Source of the DNA: Persicobacter sp. CCB-QB2
GTDB taxonomy: Bacteria; Bacteroidota; Bacteroidia; Cytophagales; Cyclobacteriaceae
DNA: 64,000 nucleotides
Reading direction: 5' to 3'
Assembly (NCBI RefSeq): GCF_001274635.1
Contig: NZ_LBGV01000001.1
Coordinates: 2,170,001 to 2,234,000 of the forward strand
The number at the start of each line of letters is the position of its first letter. The first letter of the stretch is position 1. This document shows, in pieces, positions 53,683-62,673 of the stretch. Position numbers and translations under genes: made by a program. The notes under the pieces were generated by a model. The model saw only the letters and a list, made by a program, of their open reading frames with translations. It was not told the DNA's origin and searched no databases.

Positions 53683-55041
53683 TTAACACTCCGGCTTCGC
53701 AATCTGCTGCACCAATTGATATTTTTTCGTGGGGTATTGCTTCATCACCCGGAAAAAATACCACAGCCCCAATCCGACGACCAAATGCGCTGGAATAAGG
53801 AACCACAGGCTGAAGCGTACCGGAAAAAATAAAGCGGAGCCGAACATGATGCCAAAAACCAGGGTTTGGGACGCGCTCTTATTCAAATTTAAACCGCCCT
53901 TGAGCTTTCGTGCTTTGTCGATAGAACCCGCAAAAGCCAGGGCAGTGTAAAACAGCAGGCCACACACACTTACAAACAAAAAGGTCAGGGCTTCTGACCG
54001 AAAGAACAAAAGAATCACGGTGGTGCTTAAAATGAGATCTGCAATCACGGGCCACTTCATGATGCTCCATTGCAATTTCAAGATTTCTTTCAAACTGCCG
54101 TTGCGCACTTCCATATTCCAATACAGACCGGGCCAATAGCCCCAGAAATTTAAATAAAGGTAGGTATAGAAGAGCAAGGGGCTGGTAAACCACCAAAAAA
54201 GCGGGCCTTGCGGATCCAGGTTGACCACCTCCTTGCCCTTACTTTGGACGAACACACAGCCGATCAGATAAATGGTTTTAAAAATAATTGCTACGATGAA
54301 GGCCATTCGCACCTTCTTACCCAAATACAGCTTCATCACCTTATTCCCTCCGAAGGCTTCCGGCAAAGCCATGGCCTTAGCACCTTTCAAGAGGGGACTA
54401 ATGATTCCACCAAAAAACAATAGTAAGCTCGCGCCGGACACCAAAAAGATGGAATCCCATCGCAACCATATGGCGACTATCGCTAACAGCATCAATAAGG
54501 ACTGTAAAAGAAAAAGCCAACGTCCCTTGGCATTCGCCTTTTTCACCAGCATTTTGGCAAGTAGCAGGCGAAAACAACTGCCCATCATCAAGGCACTCAA
54601 AGCGGCATAAAACCAATAGGTCTGATCCTGCTCCAAAAACAAGCCCAGCAGGCTGACAAAAATCAACAGCAACAGATTCATCTGTCGAAAAAAGGTTTTA
54701 AAAACATCTAGAAAGTATTTTTTCCATGCTGCTACAGGGTGATAAGGCGAAAAGCTATCCCGGTAGGTAACATATTGCGGAAAAAATAAATTGAGCACCG
54801 GAAAAACTAAAAGGGCAGTCAGCAGGCCGGAGAACAAGCTGTTATAGGTTTCGAAATCTCCCTCACTCCAGGAGTGTTTCAGGAACCAGCCAAATCCGGG
54901 GCCATACAGTAAAGCAAAGATCAGAAACAAAAAGAAGAAGCCCAGCTCTTTGGCGTCGGTGAGTCTGCGCTCACCGGCTTTAAAATAGTTGCGGAGGTAT
55001 AGTTGGATCATATTTCTCGCTGTGAATATTTTAAGGATCAT
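53683..55041 (-). CDS. ABC-exporter membrane protein 2 (DUF5687-like)
   Basis: This 452-residue protein has about ten membrane helices. The start overlaps the upstream permease stop (ATGA), or could be at 55011 (MIQLYLRN), which lines up with the start of the paralogue. Similarity to the paralogue is seen in the opening YLRNYFKAG, in PHPVAAWKKYFLDV-like segments and in the TYLYLNFWGYWPG...EVRNGSLKEILKLQW stretch. It probably forms a heterodimeric permease with the 55-kb protein. The substrate is unknown. It is the last gene of the operon. Confidence 0.7.
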   Translation of the reverse strand: MILKIFTARNMIQLYLRNYFKAGERRLTDAKELGFFFLFLIFALLYGPGFGWFLKHSWSEGDFETYNSLFSGLLTALLVFPVLNLFFPQYVTYRDSFSPYHPVAAWKKYFLDVFKTFFRQMNLLLLIFVSLLGLFLEQDQTYWFYAALSALMMGSCFRLLLAKMLVKKANAKGRWLFLLQSLLMLLAIVAIWLRWDSIFLVSGASLLLFFGGIISPLLKGAKAMALPEAFGGNKVMKLYLGKKVRMAFIVAIIFKTIYLIGCVFVQSKGKEVVNLDPQGPLFWWFTSPLLFYTYLYLNFWGYWPGLYWNMEVRNGSLKEILKLQWSIMKWPVIADLILSTTVILLFFRSEALTFLFVSVCGLLFYTALAFAGSIDKARKLKGGLNLNKSASQTLVFGIMFGSALFFPVRFSLWFLIPAHLVVGLGLWYFFRVMKQYPTKKYQLVQQIAKPEC

Positions 55042-56369
55042 ACTTCAGGGTTACCCGTTACCCAAATCACCTTATAGCGGTACTTCGGATAATTGGCGGC
55101 GACATCTCGCAAGTAGAATACCAATCCCACCAAGGGCAGCAAGGGCAAAAAAGCCAACCACCAAGACCATTGAATGGCGTAGACACTGGCGCATATCGGA
55201 AAACAGGCCAAGCTCAACCTCATGGAGACCATCTTCTTTCCAGTCTTCATCTTTTCCAAATAAGGCATAGGCAAATGGAGGCTACCCGCTAATGAAAGCA
55301 ATATGAACATCAATACCACCAGGCCATAGTACAGCAGGAAAGCTACGATCTTCTCCGGAAAACAAAATACCATAAAAACGGCCACTAGCACAAAATCAAT
55401 CAACAATGGCCATCTCATGATATTTAACTGCACCCGCCAAAATTCCCTGATGCTACCACTCCGAAGCTCCACGGCCTGAAACAGACCACGCCAGTTCCCC
55501 CAAAAATTCAAGTAGAAATAAGTAAACAGCGGCATCGGAACCACAAACATCCACATCAGTACGCTATAAACTCCCGCACCCGAAGAATCGGGATTCCTCA
55601 ATTGTACAACGGCCATGCCCAAAAAATAAATTCTTAAAAGGTAAGCCATCAGCAAAAGCCGTCGCATTTTTTTATTGGTATGCAACTTTAACAATGGCCC
55701 AAAACTCATCGTCCAGCGGCTCAGTATACTTTTGCGGTAATTATTTTCTACATAGCGGAATATCAACAAACCCAAACCTCCAATCGCGAAAGCAGGCGTC
55801 ATCACCATCTGATTCGGAGCGGAGAATAAAATCCACTCAAAAGCCGCCACCAGTAACAATAGCAACACCATGGACGCATAAACCCAGGGACGATAAGTCA
55901 CCGCCAGTGCCTGCGCCACCTGTAAGCGCAGTAAATTTCCCAAAACGATTGCCGTTCCGGACATTAGCCACCACTCGCTTTGGTATAAATCCAGACGAAG
56001 ACCAAATATGCCCACGAACAAAAGGCAGAACATATTCCGCTGGCAAATCAGCAATTCGATGACATCGACCATAAAACGTTGCCACCGTTTCATCGGCAAA
56101 TACACCGACCACTTGGTCACATAGGGCGTATAAGCGGGGAAAATCAACGCCAGTAAAGGCAACAGTAAAAGGCCATTGACGGTCGCATAAAATAAGCGGT
56201 CAAAGGCGGAAAACCGTTCGGCTGCCCAGGCTTCATTCATTAATGTACTGAAAAGAAAACCATAGCCTACCGCCAGAAGCAATTGCCCTAAAAAGCTCAG
56301 CAGATTCTTACCGGATTTAAGCCCACGGAGCCAGGTGATGAGGCTTTTCTGAAAATATAAGCTGATCAT
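55038..56369 (-). CDS. ABC-exporter membrane protein 1 (DUF5687-like)
   Basis: This 443-residue protein has about ten membrane helices and starts MISLYFQKSLITWLR. The region TYFYLNFWGNWRGL...VELRSGSIREFWRVQL is shared with the paralogue, as expected for the two halves of a permease. ATGA overlaps are seen on both sides. DUF5687-type proteins accompany ABC ATPases in Bacteroidota; their cargo is not known. Confidence 0.75.
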   Translation of the reverse strand: MISLYFQKSLITWLRGLKSGKNLLSFLGQLLLAVGYGFLFSTLMNEAWAAERFSAFDRLFYATVNGLLLLPLLALIFPAYTPYVTKWSVYLPMKRWQRFMVDVIELLICQRNMFCLLFVGIFGLRLDLYQSEWWLMSGTAIVLGNLLRLQVAQALAVTYRPWVYASMVLLLLLVAAFEWILFSAPNQMVMTPAFAIGGLGLLIFRYVENNYRKSILSRWTMSFGPLLKLHTNKKMRRLLLMAYLLRIYFLGMAVVQLRNPDSSGAGVYSVLMWMFVVPMPLFTYFYLNFWGNWRGLFQAVELRSGSIREFWRVQLNIMRWPLLIDFVLVAVFMVFCFPEKIVAFLLYYGLVVLMFILLSLAGSLHLPMPYLEKMKTGKKMVSMRLSLACFPICASVYAIQWSWWLAFLPLLPLVGLVFYLRDVAANYPKYRYKVIWVTGNPEV

Positions 56370-57112
56370 ATCCAGCTCAAATTTGTGCTGGTCATTTCTG
56401 TTTCCAGCTTGGACAATAATGCTTCATCCAACTGCCCTTTAAAGTTGGCGGTAAATTCATCAAAGGTGCCGGAGAAAGTCATCTGCCCATTATCTAATAA
56501 TCCGATATGACTGACCAGTTTCTCCAGATAGGAAAGATCATGGGAAGAGACCAGCACCGCACGTTGGCCCGTACCATATTTTTTGATGAAGCGAATCATC
56601 TTCTCAGCCGCCAAAATATCCAAACCGGAAAAAGGCTCATCCAGAATCAGAAGATCCGGAGTATTCAAAACAGCCGCACAAAAGGCGACTTTCTTGCGCA
56701 TACCCGTGGAATAGGAAGAAATGGATTTCTTTAAGGGGTTTTCATCTTCAAAAAAATAGGCGATCAGATCATTGATCCGCTCCTTTTGGGTTGGACCATC
56801 CATACTGTAAATTTTGGCAACAAACTCCAGAAACTCCCGGGCAGTAAATTCTTCAATTAACCCCAAATCCTGCCCGACGACTCCCCAGCGTCTTTTGTCT
56901 GCCGCAACGAAAGCTCGGACATCCTTCCCAAAAACATTTACCTCGCCTTCCTGTCGCTGAATTAAATCTAAAATCAAATTGATCAGGGTGCTTTTTCCTG
57001 CACCATTCTTCCCCAACAACCCAAAGATCTGTCCCGCCCCTACTTCCAAATCTAATTGATCAAGCACCACCTGCTGACCAAATTGCTGACTTAAGCCCTT
57101 AACTGAAATCAT
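56366..57112 (-). CDS. ABC transporter ATP-binding protein
   Basis: This 248-residue ATPase has Walker A GKNGAGKSTL, a Q-loop GVVGQDLGL, signature YSTGMRKKVAFCAAVL, Walker B LLILDEPFSGLD and an H-loop His in SSHDLSYLE. The signature starts with SYSTG instead of LSGGQ, typical of export ATPases of the CcmA/NatA type. The operon order is ATPase, permease 1, permease 2, all with 4-bp ATGA overlaps. Confidence 0.92.
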   Translation of the reverse strand: MISVKGLSQQFGQQVVLDQLDLEVGAGQIFGLLGKNGAGKSTLINLILDLIQRQEGEVNVFGKDVRAFVAADKRRWGVVGQDLGLIEEFTAREFLEFVAKIYSMDGPTQKERINDLIAYFFEDENPLKKSISSYSTGMRKKVAFCAAVLNTPDLLILDEPFSGLDILAAEKMIRFIKKYGTGQRAVLVSSHDLSYLEKLVSHIGLLDNGQMTFSGTFDEFTANFKGQLDEALLSKLETEMTSTNLSWI

Positions 57113-57261
57113 AAATAGTATTTTTCGAATTTAAATATTGACTTAAACACTAAAGTAAGGAAGTAGAGGCAGTTTTACAGTAAGGCTTTTACCAATGGCG
57201 AAATGAAAACATAAATGGAAAATCAGGACTATGAAAGATGAAAATCGAAATTATTGGGCAT

Positions 57262-57294
57262 AAAAAAACCTGACCAATAATTGATCAGGTTTTG
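57262..57294 (-). terminator. Terminator of the second tRNA array
   Basis: On the minus strand AACCTGA...TCAGGTT is followed by seven T, just after the last tRNA-Pro. Confidence 0.8.
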
Positions 57295-57296
57295 TG

Positions 57297-57371
57297 TCGG
57301 GGTGGCAGGATTCGAACCTGCGACCTCCTGCTCCCAAAGCAGGCGCGATGACCGGGCTACGCTACACCCCG
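57297..57371 (-). tRNA. tRNA-Pro (TGG), copy 1
   Basis: The acceptor CGGGGTG/CACCCCG, loop TTTGGGA with TGG anticodon, and a TTCGAAT T-loop are seen on the minus strand. This is the last tRNA of the array. Confidence 0.95.
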
Positions 57372-57398
57372 TGGTGTTTTTCCACCGTCCGAAGACTG

Positions 57399-57473
57399 TG
57401 GGCCCTACTGGATTCGAACCAGTGACCCCCTGCTTGTAAGGCAGGTGCTCTGAACCAACTGAGCTAAGAGCCC
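57399..57473 (-). tRNA. tRNA-Val (TAC), copy 1
   Basis: The acceptor GGGCTCT/AGGGCCC (one T-G pair) and loop CTTACAA give anticodon TAC. Confidence 0.95.
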
Positions 57474-57511
57474 TAAGTTGAGACAAGGCATGCCTTGTCT
57501 TTACCTAAGTG

Positions 57512-57598
57512 CGGAGAGTGGGGGATTCGAACCCCCGGTACCGTTTCCAGTACGTCAGTTTAGCAAACTGGTGGTTTCAGCCACTCACCCAACTCTCC
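57512..57598 (-). tRNA. tRNA-Ser (GCT), copy 1
   Basis: The acceptor GGAGAGT/ACTCTCC, anticodon GCT and a long variable arm are present. An identical copy is at 59403. Confidence 0.95.
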
Positions 57599-57601
57599 TG
57601 G

Positions 57602-57674
<73 letters not shown>

Positions 57675-57713
57675 AATATGAAAATTTAATTTTCACAATC
57701 GACGTTTCGATTG

Positions 57714-57788
57714 TGGGCCCTACTGGATTCGAACCAGTGACCCCCTGCTTGTAAGGCAGGTGCTCTGAACCAACTGAGCTAAGAGCCC
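57714..57788 (-). tRNA. tRNA-Val (TAC), copy 2
   Basis: The body is identical to Val copy 1. Confidence 0.95.
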
Positions 57789-57888
57789 GAGTGCTCACTT
57801 CAAAATCTCTCTTGTGGTGAGTCGGTTGAGACAGGACAAGCCCTGTCTGTACTTTACGCAAAAGACAAGACATTTCTCATCCTAGCTG

Positions 57889-57962
57889 TCGGGGTGGCAG
57901 GATTCGAACCTGCGACCTCCTGCTCCCAAAGCAGGCGCGATGACCGGGCTACGCTACACCCG
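57889..57962 (-). tRNA. tRNA-Pro (TGG), copy 2, altered 5' end
   Basis: The body is as in the other Pro genes, but the 5' acceptor reads CGGGTG, one G short of CGGGGTG, against CACCCCG. This leaves a mismatch at pair 2-71. It may be a decaying tRNA or a homopolymer error. Confidence 0.75.
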
Positions 57963-57987
57963 AAGGCCCTCGCTTTCGAAGGGAGTA

Positions 57988-58017
57988 CAAAGGTAAAGCA
58001 AAATTTGATATCTGCAA
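57988..58017 (-). promoter_or_regulatory. Internal promoter of the tRNA array
   Basis: On the minus strand TTG (58015-58017), 19 bp and TACCTTTG (57988-57995) match the vegetative consensus exactly. It lies between Pro copies 3 and 2 and can drive the last six tRNAs. Confidence 0.75.
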
Positions 58018-58043
58018 TACTGTACTCTAAATTTATTTTTTTG

Positions 58044-58118
58044 TCGGGGTGGCAGGATTCGAACCTGCGACCTCCTGCTCCCAAAGCAGGCGCGATGACC
58101 GGGCTACGCTACACCCCG
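58044..58118 (-). tRNA. tRNA-Pro (TGG), copy 3
   Basis: The body is identical to Pro copy 1. It is the last tRNA before the internal promoter. Confidence 0.95.
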
Positions 58119-58141
58119 AACGAAAGGGAAATTACTCCCTG

Positions 58142-58214
<73 letters not shown>

Positions 58215-58252
58215 AATATGAAATCTAAATTTCACAACCGACGTTTCGGTTG

Positions 58253-58327
58253 TGGGCCCTGCTGGATTCGAACCAGCGACCCCCTGCTTGTAAGGCAGGT
58301 GCTCTGAACCAACTGAGCTAAGAGCCC
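58253..58327 (-). tRNA. tRNA-Val (TAC), copy 3
   Basis: This is as Val copy 1 except for a compensated change in the T stem (GCTGG/CCAGC in place of ACTGG/CCAGT). Confidence 0.95.
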
Positions 58328-58424
58328 GAATGCTCACTTCAAAATTTCTCTTGTGGTGAGTCGGCTGAGACAGGGCATGCCCTGTCTCAACAAACCGACA
58401 ACAAACAAATTGCTGCGGTACTTG

Positions 58425-58499
58425 TCGGGGTGGCAGGATTCGAACCTGCGACCTCCTGCTCCCAAAGCAGGCGCGATGACCGGGCTACGCTACACCCCG
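58425..58499 (-). tRNA. tRNA-Pro (TGG), copy 4
   Basis: The body is identical to Pro copy 1. Confidence 0.95.
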
Positions 58500-58526
58500 T
58501 GGTGTGTTTCCACCGTCCGAAGACTG

Positions 58527-58601
58527 TGGGCCCTACTGGATTCGAACCAGTGACCCCCTGCTTGTAAGGCAGGTGCTCTGAACCAACTGAGCTAAGAGCC
58601 C
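58527..58601 (-). tRNA. tRNA-Val (TAC), copy 4
   Basis: The body is identical to Val copy 1. Confidence 0.95.
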
Positions 58602-58701
58602 GAATGCTCACTTCAAAATTTCTCTTGTGGTGAGTCGGTTAAGACAGGGCATACCCTGTATATACTTTTTGCACTGGACAAGACTTTCCTTGTCCAAGCT
58701 G

Positions 58702-58776
58702 TCGGGGTGGCAGGATTCGAACCTGCGACCTCCTGCTCCCAAAGCAGGCGCGATGACCGGGCTACGCTACACCCCG
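58702..58776 (-). tRNA. tRNA-Pro (TGG), copy 5
   Basis: The body is identical to Pro copy 1. A GACAAG...CTTGTC hairpin is in the 3' flank spacer. Confidence 0.95.
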
Positions 58777-58803
58777 CGGTGTTTTTCCACTGTCCGAAGA
58801 CTG

Positions 58804-58878
58804 TGGGCCCTACTGGATTCGAACCAGTGACCCCCTGCTTGTAAGGCAGGTGCTCTGAACCAACTGAGCTAAGAGCCC
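58804..58878 (-). tRNA. tRNA-Val (TAC), copy 5
   Basis: The body is identical to Val copy 1. Confidence 0.95.
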
Positions 58879-58916
58879 GAGTGCTCACTTCAAAGTTTCT
58901 CTTTTGGTGAGTCGGT

Positions 58917-58976
58917 TGAGACAGGGCATGCCCTGTCTATACTTTTTGCACTGGACAAGAATTTCCTTGTCCAAGC
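58917..58976. repeat. Palindromic spacer of the tRNA array (best example)
   Basis: The perfect 18-bp palindrome GACAGGGCATGCCCTGTC is followed by GGACAAG-AATTTC-CTTGTCC. Related versions stand at about 57482-57500, 57832-57850, 58371-58388 and 58643-58700, always between a Val gene and the next Pro or Ser gene. Confidence 0.75.
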
Positions 58977-58978
58977 TG

Positions 58979-59053
58979 TCGGGGTGGCAGGATTCGAACC
59001 TGCGACCTCCTGCTCCCAAAGCAGGCGCGATGACCGGGCTACGCTACACCCCG
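58979..59053 (-). tRNA. tRNA-Pro (TGG), copy 6
   Basis: The body is identical to Pro copy 1. Confidence 0.95.
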
Positions 59054-59111
59054 TGCAGTTGAAAGAATTGATGGTATTTTAAATACTACGCGTCTCTCCC
59101 CTACTAAATAG

Positions 59112-59184
<73 letters not shown>

Positions 59185-59259
59185 TAAAGATCGGATTTTG
59201 AATCTTCAATTATCAGACCAAAACAATGGCGACAATCAAATCCTAATCCTTTTAATCTG

Positions 59260-59334
59260 TGGGCCCTGCTGGATTCGAACCAGCGACCCCCTGCTTGTAA
59301 GGCAGGTGCTCTGAACCAACTGAGCTAAGAGCCC
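59260..59334 (-). tRNA. tRNA-Val (TAC), copy 6
   Basis: It has the compensated T-stem variant seen in Val copy 3. Confidence 0.95.
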
Positions 59335-59402
59335 GGATGCTCACTTCAAAATTTCTTTTGTGGTGAGTTAATAAGACAGGACATATCCTGTCTATACCAG
59401 TG

Positions 59403-59489
59403 CGGAGAGTGGGGGATTCGAACCCCCGGTACCGTTTCCAGTACGTCAGTTTAGCAAACTGGTGGTTTCAGCCACTCACCCAACTCTCC
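59403..59489 (-). tRNA. tRNA-Ser (GCT), copy 2
   Basis: The body is identical to Ser copy 1. Confidence 0.95.
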
Positions 59490-59492
59490 TGG

Positions 59493-59565
<73 letters not shown>

Positions 59566-59626
59566 TAAAGATTTTTGTGATGTAAATAAGGTTTGAGTAA
59601 AACTCTTCCCGAACAACATTAAGTTG

Positions 59627-59701
59627 TGGGCCCTACTGGATTCGAACCAGTGACCCCCTGCTTGTAAGGCAGGTGCTCTGAACCAACTGAGCTAAGAGCC
59701 C
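59627..59701 (-). tRNA. tRNA-Val (TAC), copy 7 (first transcribed)
   Basis: The body is identical to Val copy 1. It is the promoter-proximal gene of the array. Confidence 0.95.
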
Positions 59702-59897
59702 TTATTTTTATTATTGATCAAGCCATATCCGGCTAAATCAAAATAACATTCTCTTTAGTACAATTCCAAGATTTCAAATCTTTCTCACATTCAAATGGCG
59801 ATTATTTTCTTTTGAGCGACAAAACTAATTTCTGATTTCGAAGCGGATAAGAATGTCCATTTCTGCGTCTCTGAGGGCGTTTCCCTCAAAAGCGATG

Positions 59898-59928
59898 CAA
59901 ACATACGGGCTTTATTTTTATCCACCAA
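59898..59928 (-). promoter_or_regulatory. Promoter of the second tRNA array
   Basis: On the minus strand TTG (59926-59928), 20 bp and TATGTTTG (59898-59905) fit the consensus. This predicts a leader of about 190 nt before the first tRNA. Another TAGTTTTG box lies nearer, around 59821. The rest of 59702-60206 shows no gene. Confidence 0.6.
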
Positions 59929-60206
59929 GCCTTCCCAAAAAAAATAAATGATGATAAATTTCCCGACAGCGTCACCAAACAGATAAATTCATGTTTTCCA
60001 ACCTTCTAGTGAGTGGAAAGGATTTGTAAAAAATGTTAAAAATTTTCCTTCAAGCGGAATTAGCTTGATTCCATTTTCAAACATTGCTAATATTAGGCCT
60101 TAAAAATCGGAGGCAAGGGCCAACGGGGAGCAAGACGGAATTCCTATAGATATTGCTATCGGCGCTCCTTTTTTCTATTTTTCGCAGAAGAATTTTTCAA
60201 AATTAT

Positions 60207-61175
60207 ATGACCTGGTATAAATCACTCGGGCTTACGGAATCAATTTTCATCATTATTTTCGTATTGCTCCACTTATTATTTGTCTGGAGAAACATCCGAA
60301 TCGCTAATAGGCTACGAGCCGGATTCAAATGGGTGTTTATTAAACTGGTGCTACGCTCCCTGTATTTTGGCTGTTTTATTTTAGCATTACTCGGCCCTTC
60401 CTTCGGACAAATCTCCCAGGAAATAAAATCTGTAGGAAAAGACATCATGATCTGTGTAGATCTTTCCCAATCCATGAATGCGACAGACATTCCCCCGTCT
60501 CGCCTGGAAAAAGTAAAGTTTGAACTAAAAAACCTGGTCAGCGCTTTCAATTCAGACCGGGTAGGTATTGTCATCTTTTCTTCTGAAGCTTTTATGCAAT
60601 GTCCGCTCACTTATGATCAGGGTGCATTAAATCTTTTTATCGAGACCATGAATACCGGCTTGGTGCCACATTCCGGAACTGATTTTGGCCCTCCTTTGGA
60701 AATGGCACTTAGTAAAATATCCAGCGAAGAAGAATCTGCCAATACGCCTAAGTCAAAAGTAATCATTTTGATTAGTGATGGAGAGGACTTTGGAGAGAAA
60801 ACCAATGAGGCACTAAGCCAAATTGTAGAAAACAACATTAAATTATTTACGGTTGGAGTAGGAACTGCTGATGGTGGAAAAATCCCCATGGGACGTAGCT
60901 TTAAAAGGGATAAGCAAGGTCGTCCGGTGGTAACCAAATTAGAAGCCACTGCACTTAAAAAGCTGGCATCTAAAACCGGGGGACGCTATTTTGAAGTAAA
61001 TGATCAGCGTAATGATATTCCAAAACTTATCAATAACATCAGTCAAATAGAAGGAGAACTTCGTGACAGCCGCCGGGTGGATGTTTCCGCCAATAAGTTT
61101 TATTATTTTCTGGCATTAGGTTTACTCCTTATGGCCATTGATCTTTTGACCAGCATCCGAACCATCAAAATATGA
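60207..61175 (+). CDS. batB: BatB-like von Willebrand factor A membrane protein
   Basis: This 323-residue protein has two N-terminal membrane helices (about 10-30 and 46-68), a VWA domain with intact MIDAS (DLSQSMNATD and a later SGTDFGP and DGEDFG), and a C-terminal membrane helix. It fits BatB of the Bacteroides aerotolerance operon. The start MTWYKSLG at 60207 is chosen over an ATG 18 codons upstream. Its stop overlaps the start of the TPR gene (ATGA). The usual upstream batA and MoxR-type ATPase genes are missing here, because the tRNA array lies next to it. Confidence 0.88.
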   Translation: MTWYKSLGLTESIFIIIFVLLHLLFVWRNIRIANRLRAGFKWVFIKLVLRSLYFGCFILALLGPSFGQISQEIKSVGKDIMICVDLSQSMNATDIPPSRLEKVKFELKNLVSAFNSDRVGIVIFSSEAFMQCPLTYDQGALNLFIETMNTGLVPHSGTDFGPPLEMALSKISSEEESANTPKSKVIILISDGEDFGEKTNEALSQIVENNIKLFTVGVGTADGGKIPMGRSFKRDKQGRPVVTKLEATALKKLASKTGGRYFEVNDQRNDIPKLINNISQIEGELRDSRRVDVSANKFYYFLALGLLLMAIDLLTSIRTIKI

Positions 61176-61819
61176 GAACGCTTCTTATCTTATTATTTGC
61201 GGCCCTTAGTTTTGACGGCTTCAATCATATTGCCAAAACTAATGCCCTTAAAAAGAAAGCAGAGGAAGCCATGCTTTCCGGAGATTTTCAAACCGCCACT
61301 GCGCTTTATCATGAGCTTATTGACAGCTTAAAGGTGGCCGAGGATGAATCCGTTTTAAATTTATCCAATGCCTATTTTCATTTGCAGGACACCACCAATG
61401 CAGAAAAGTACTATAGTGCTGTAGTGGAAAGCCAAAACACCGAGATTCGCGCCAAAGCCAATCAGCAGATGGGGGTGATCCAGTATCAAAAGCAAGACTT
61501 TAACAAAGCCCTTGCCCATTTTAAGGAATCCTTAAAAGCAGACCCCAATAATGCAGAAGCACGCTATAATTATGAGCTGGTCAAAAAAGTAATTGAAAAT
61601 AATAAGCAACAACAAGATCAAAACCAGGAACCGGATATTCCGCCACTAACCCCATTTGCAAAACAGCTTAAAGCAAAATCAGACCAGCTGATTGCGCAAA
61701 AAAATTACGCACAAGCCCTGCAATTAATGGAGGATGGCTTGCAGCAGGATCCTTCCGTTGCGAACTATAATGATTATATCCATCGAACCCGTGTGGTGGC
61801 AGAAATTAATGCGAAATAA
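61172..61819 (+). CDS. TPR protein, BatC-like
   Basis: This 215-residue protein has a likely N-terminal signal or anchor (MRTLLILLFAALSFDGF), two or three TPR motifs (about 33-65, 75-108 and 105-135, e.g. GVIQYQKQDFNKALAHFKESLKADPNN) and a Gln-rich linker. It is coupled to batB by a 4-bp overlap. The TPR units presumably bind partners of the Bat complex. The identity as BatC is inferred from position and domain type. Confidence 0.82.
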   Translation: MRTLLILLFAALSFDGFNHIAKTNALKKKAEEAMLSGDFQTATALYHELIDSLKVAEDESVLNLSNAYFHLQDTTNAEKYYSAVVESQNTEIRAKANQQMGVIQYQKQDFNKALAHFKESLKADPNNAEARYNYELVKKVIENNKQQQDQNQEPDIPPLTPFAKQLKAKSDQLIAQKNYAQALQLMEDGLQQDPSVANYNDYIHRTRVVAEINAK

Positions 61820-61823
61820 CATC

Positions 61824-62507
61824 ATGAAGCAAAAGATCTTATATACACTTTTCAGTCTGTTATGCTTTGGCTTAATGAACACAGCACAGGCACAGATCAG
61901 TAATCCCCCGGAGTTTCACGAAGGAGCCCAGTTCTACATCAATAAACAGATCCCCCAGGCGGTCGCCGCCTTGGAACAAGGACTTCGAAAGGAGCCGGAC
62001 AATCTGGCCATGCAGGAATTGCTGAAAAAAATCCGGGAGCAACAAGACCAGCAGGATCAACAAAATCAGCAGCAGAACCAGCAAAACGAAGAGAATCAGG
62101 ACGAAAATCAGGAAGAAAACCAAGACCAGCAGAATCAGGAAGAAAATCAGCAGGAAGAAGAGAATTCTGAAAATCAGGAGCAAGAGCAGGAAGGCCAGGA
62201 AGAGCAAGAGGATCAACAGAATCAGGAGCAACAGGGAGAAGATGCTGAGCAGCAAGAGGGAGACTCGCAAGAGCAGGAACCTCAGGAGGGTGAACAGCAG
62301 CAGGACCAGGCCAATGAAGAGCAAGAAAACGAGGAAGACAGTCCTCCACCAAGCCCTTCGGCAGCAGAGCGCTTGCAGGAAATGAATATGTCTGAAGATA
62401 AGGCAAGAATGATACTGGATGCCATGCGAAATGCCGAAGTGCAGTATTTGCAACAGAATAAAAGAAAGGCCACTCAAAAGCCTGACAATAGTAAACCGGA
62501 TTGGTAA
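61824..62507 (+). CDS. Gln/Glu-rich TPR-like protein, BatC-like
   Basis: From MKQKILYTLFSLL (227 residues) the protein has a signal peptide ending AQA, a short TPR-like pair (HEGAQFYINKQIPQAVAALEQGLRKEPDN), then about 110 residues of almost pure Gln/Glu/Asn with a few Asp. The C terminus is a conserved helix (AAERLQEMNMSEDKARMILDAMRNAEVQYLQQNK), typical of BatC-type proteins. The longer open frame upstream overlaps the previous gene and lacks a signal, so I use 61824. Its antisense frame is open because of the repeats. Confidence 0.8.
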   Translation: MKQKILYTLFSLLCFGLMNTAQAQISNPPEFHEGAQFYINKQIPQAVAALEQGLRKEPDNLAMQELLKKIREQQDQQDQQNQQQNQQNEENQDENQEENQDQQNQEENQQEEENSENQEQEQEGQEEQEDQQNQEQQGEDAEQQEGDSQEQEPQEGEQQQDQANEEQENEEDSPPPSPSAAERLQEMNMSEDKARMILDAMRNAEVQYLQQNKRKATQKPDNSKPDW

Positions 62508-62512
62508 AATTT

Positions 62513-62546
62513 AAAAAAGATCATCTTATGGGTGATCTTTTTTCGT
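62513..62546 (+). terminator. Terminator after the bat genes
   Basis: An AAAAAAGATCA...TGATCTTTTTT hairpin with a loop of about 10 nt is followed by T residues. Confidence 0.85.
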
Positions 62547-62673
62547 TTTATTACCATCTCCTTATCGGATATTTAATATTTTTTTCCCTTATTCAAATAC
62601 CATACTTAACTTCTGAAAAATAGTGATCCCTATTTGCCACTGTACAATGAGTTCAAACTTAATTTTATAGACG

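Noticed and set aside
53525..53806. Open frames in the GC-rich block (about 93 codons)
   Set aside because: They overlap the end of the permease gene and read palindromic, GC-rich text without a plausible start or domain.
61872..62477. A 201-codon Leu-rich antisense frame opposite the Gln/Glu-rich gene
   Set aside because: CAG/GAG/GAA repeats read backwards give Leu-rich frames; there is no start context or homology.
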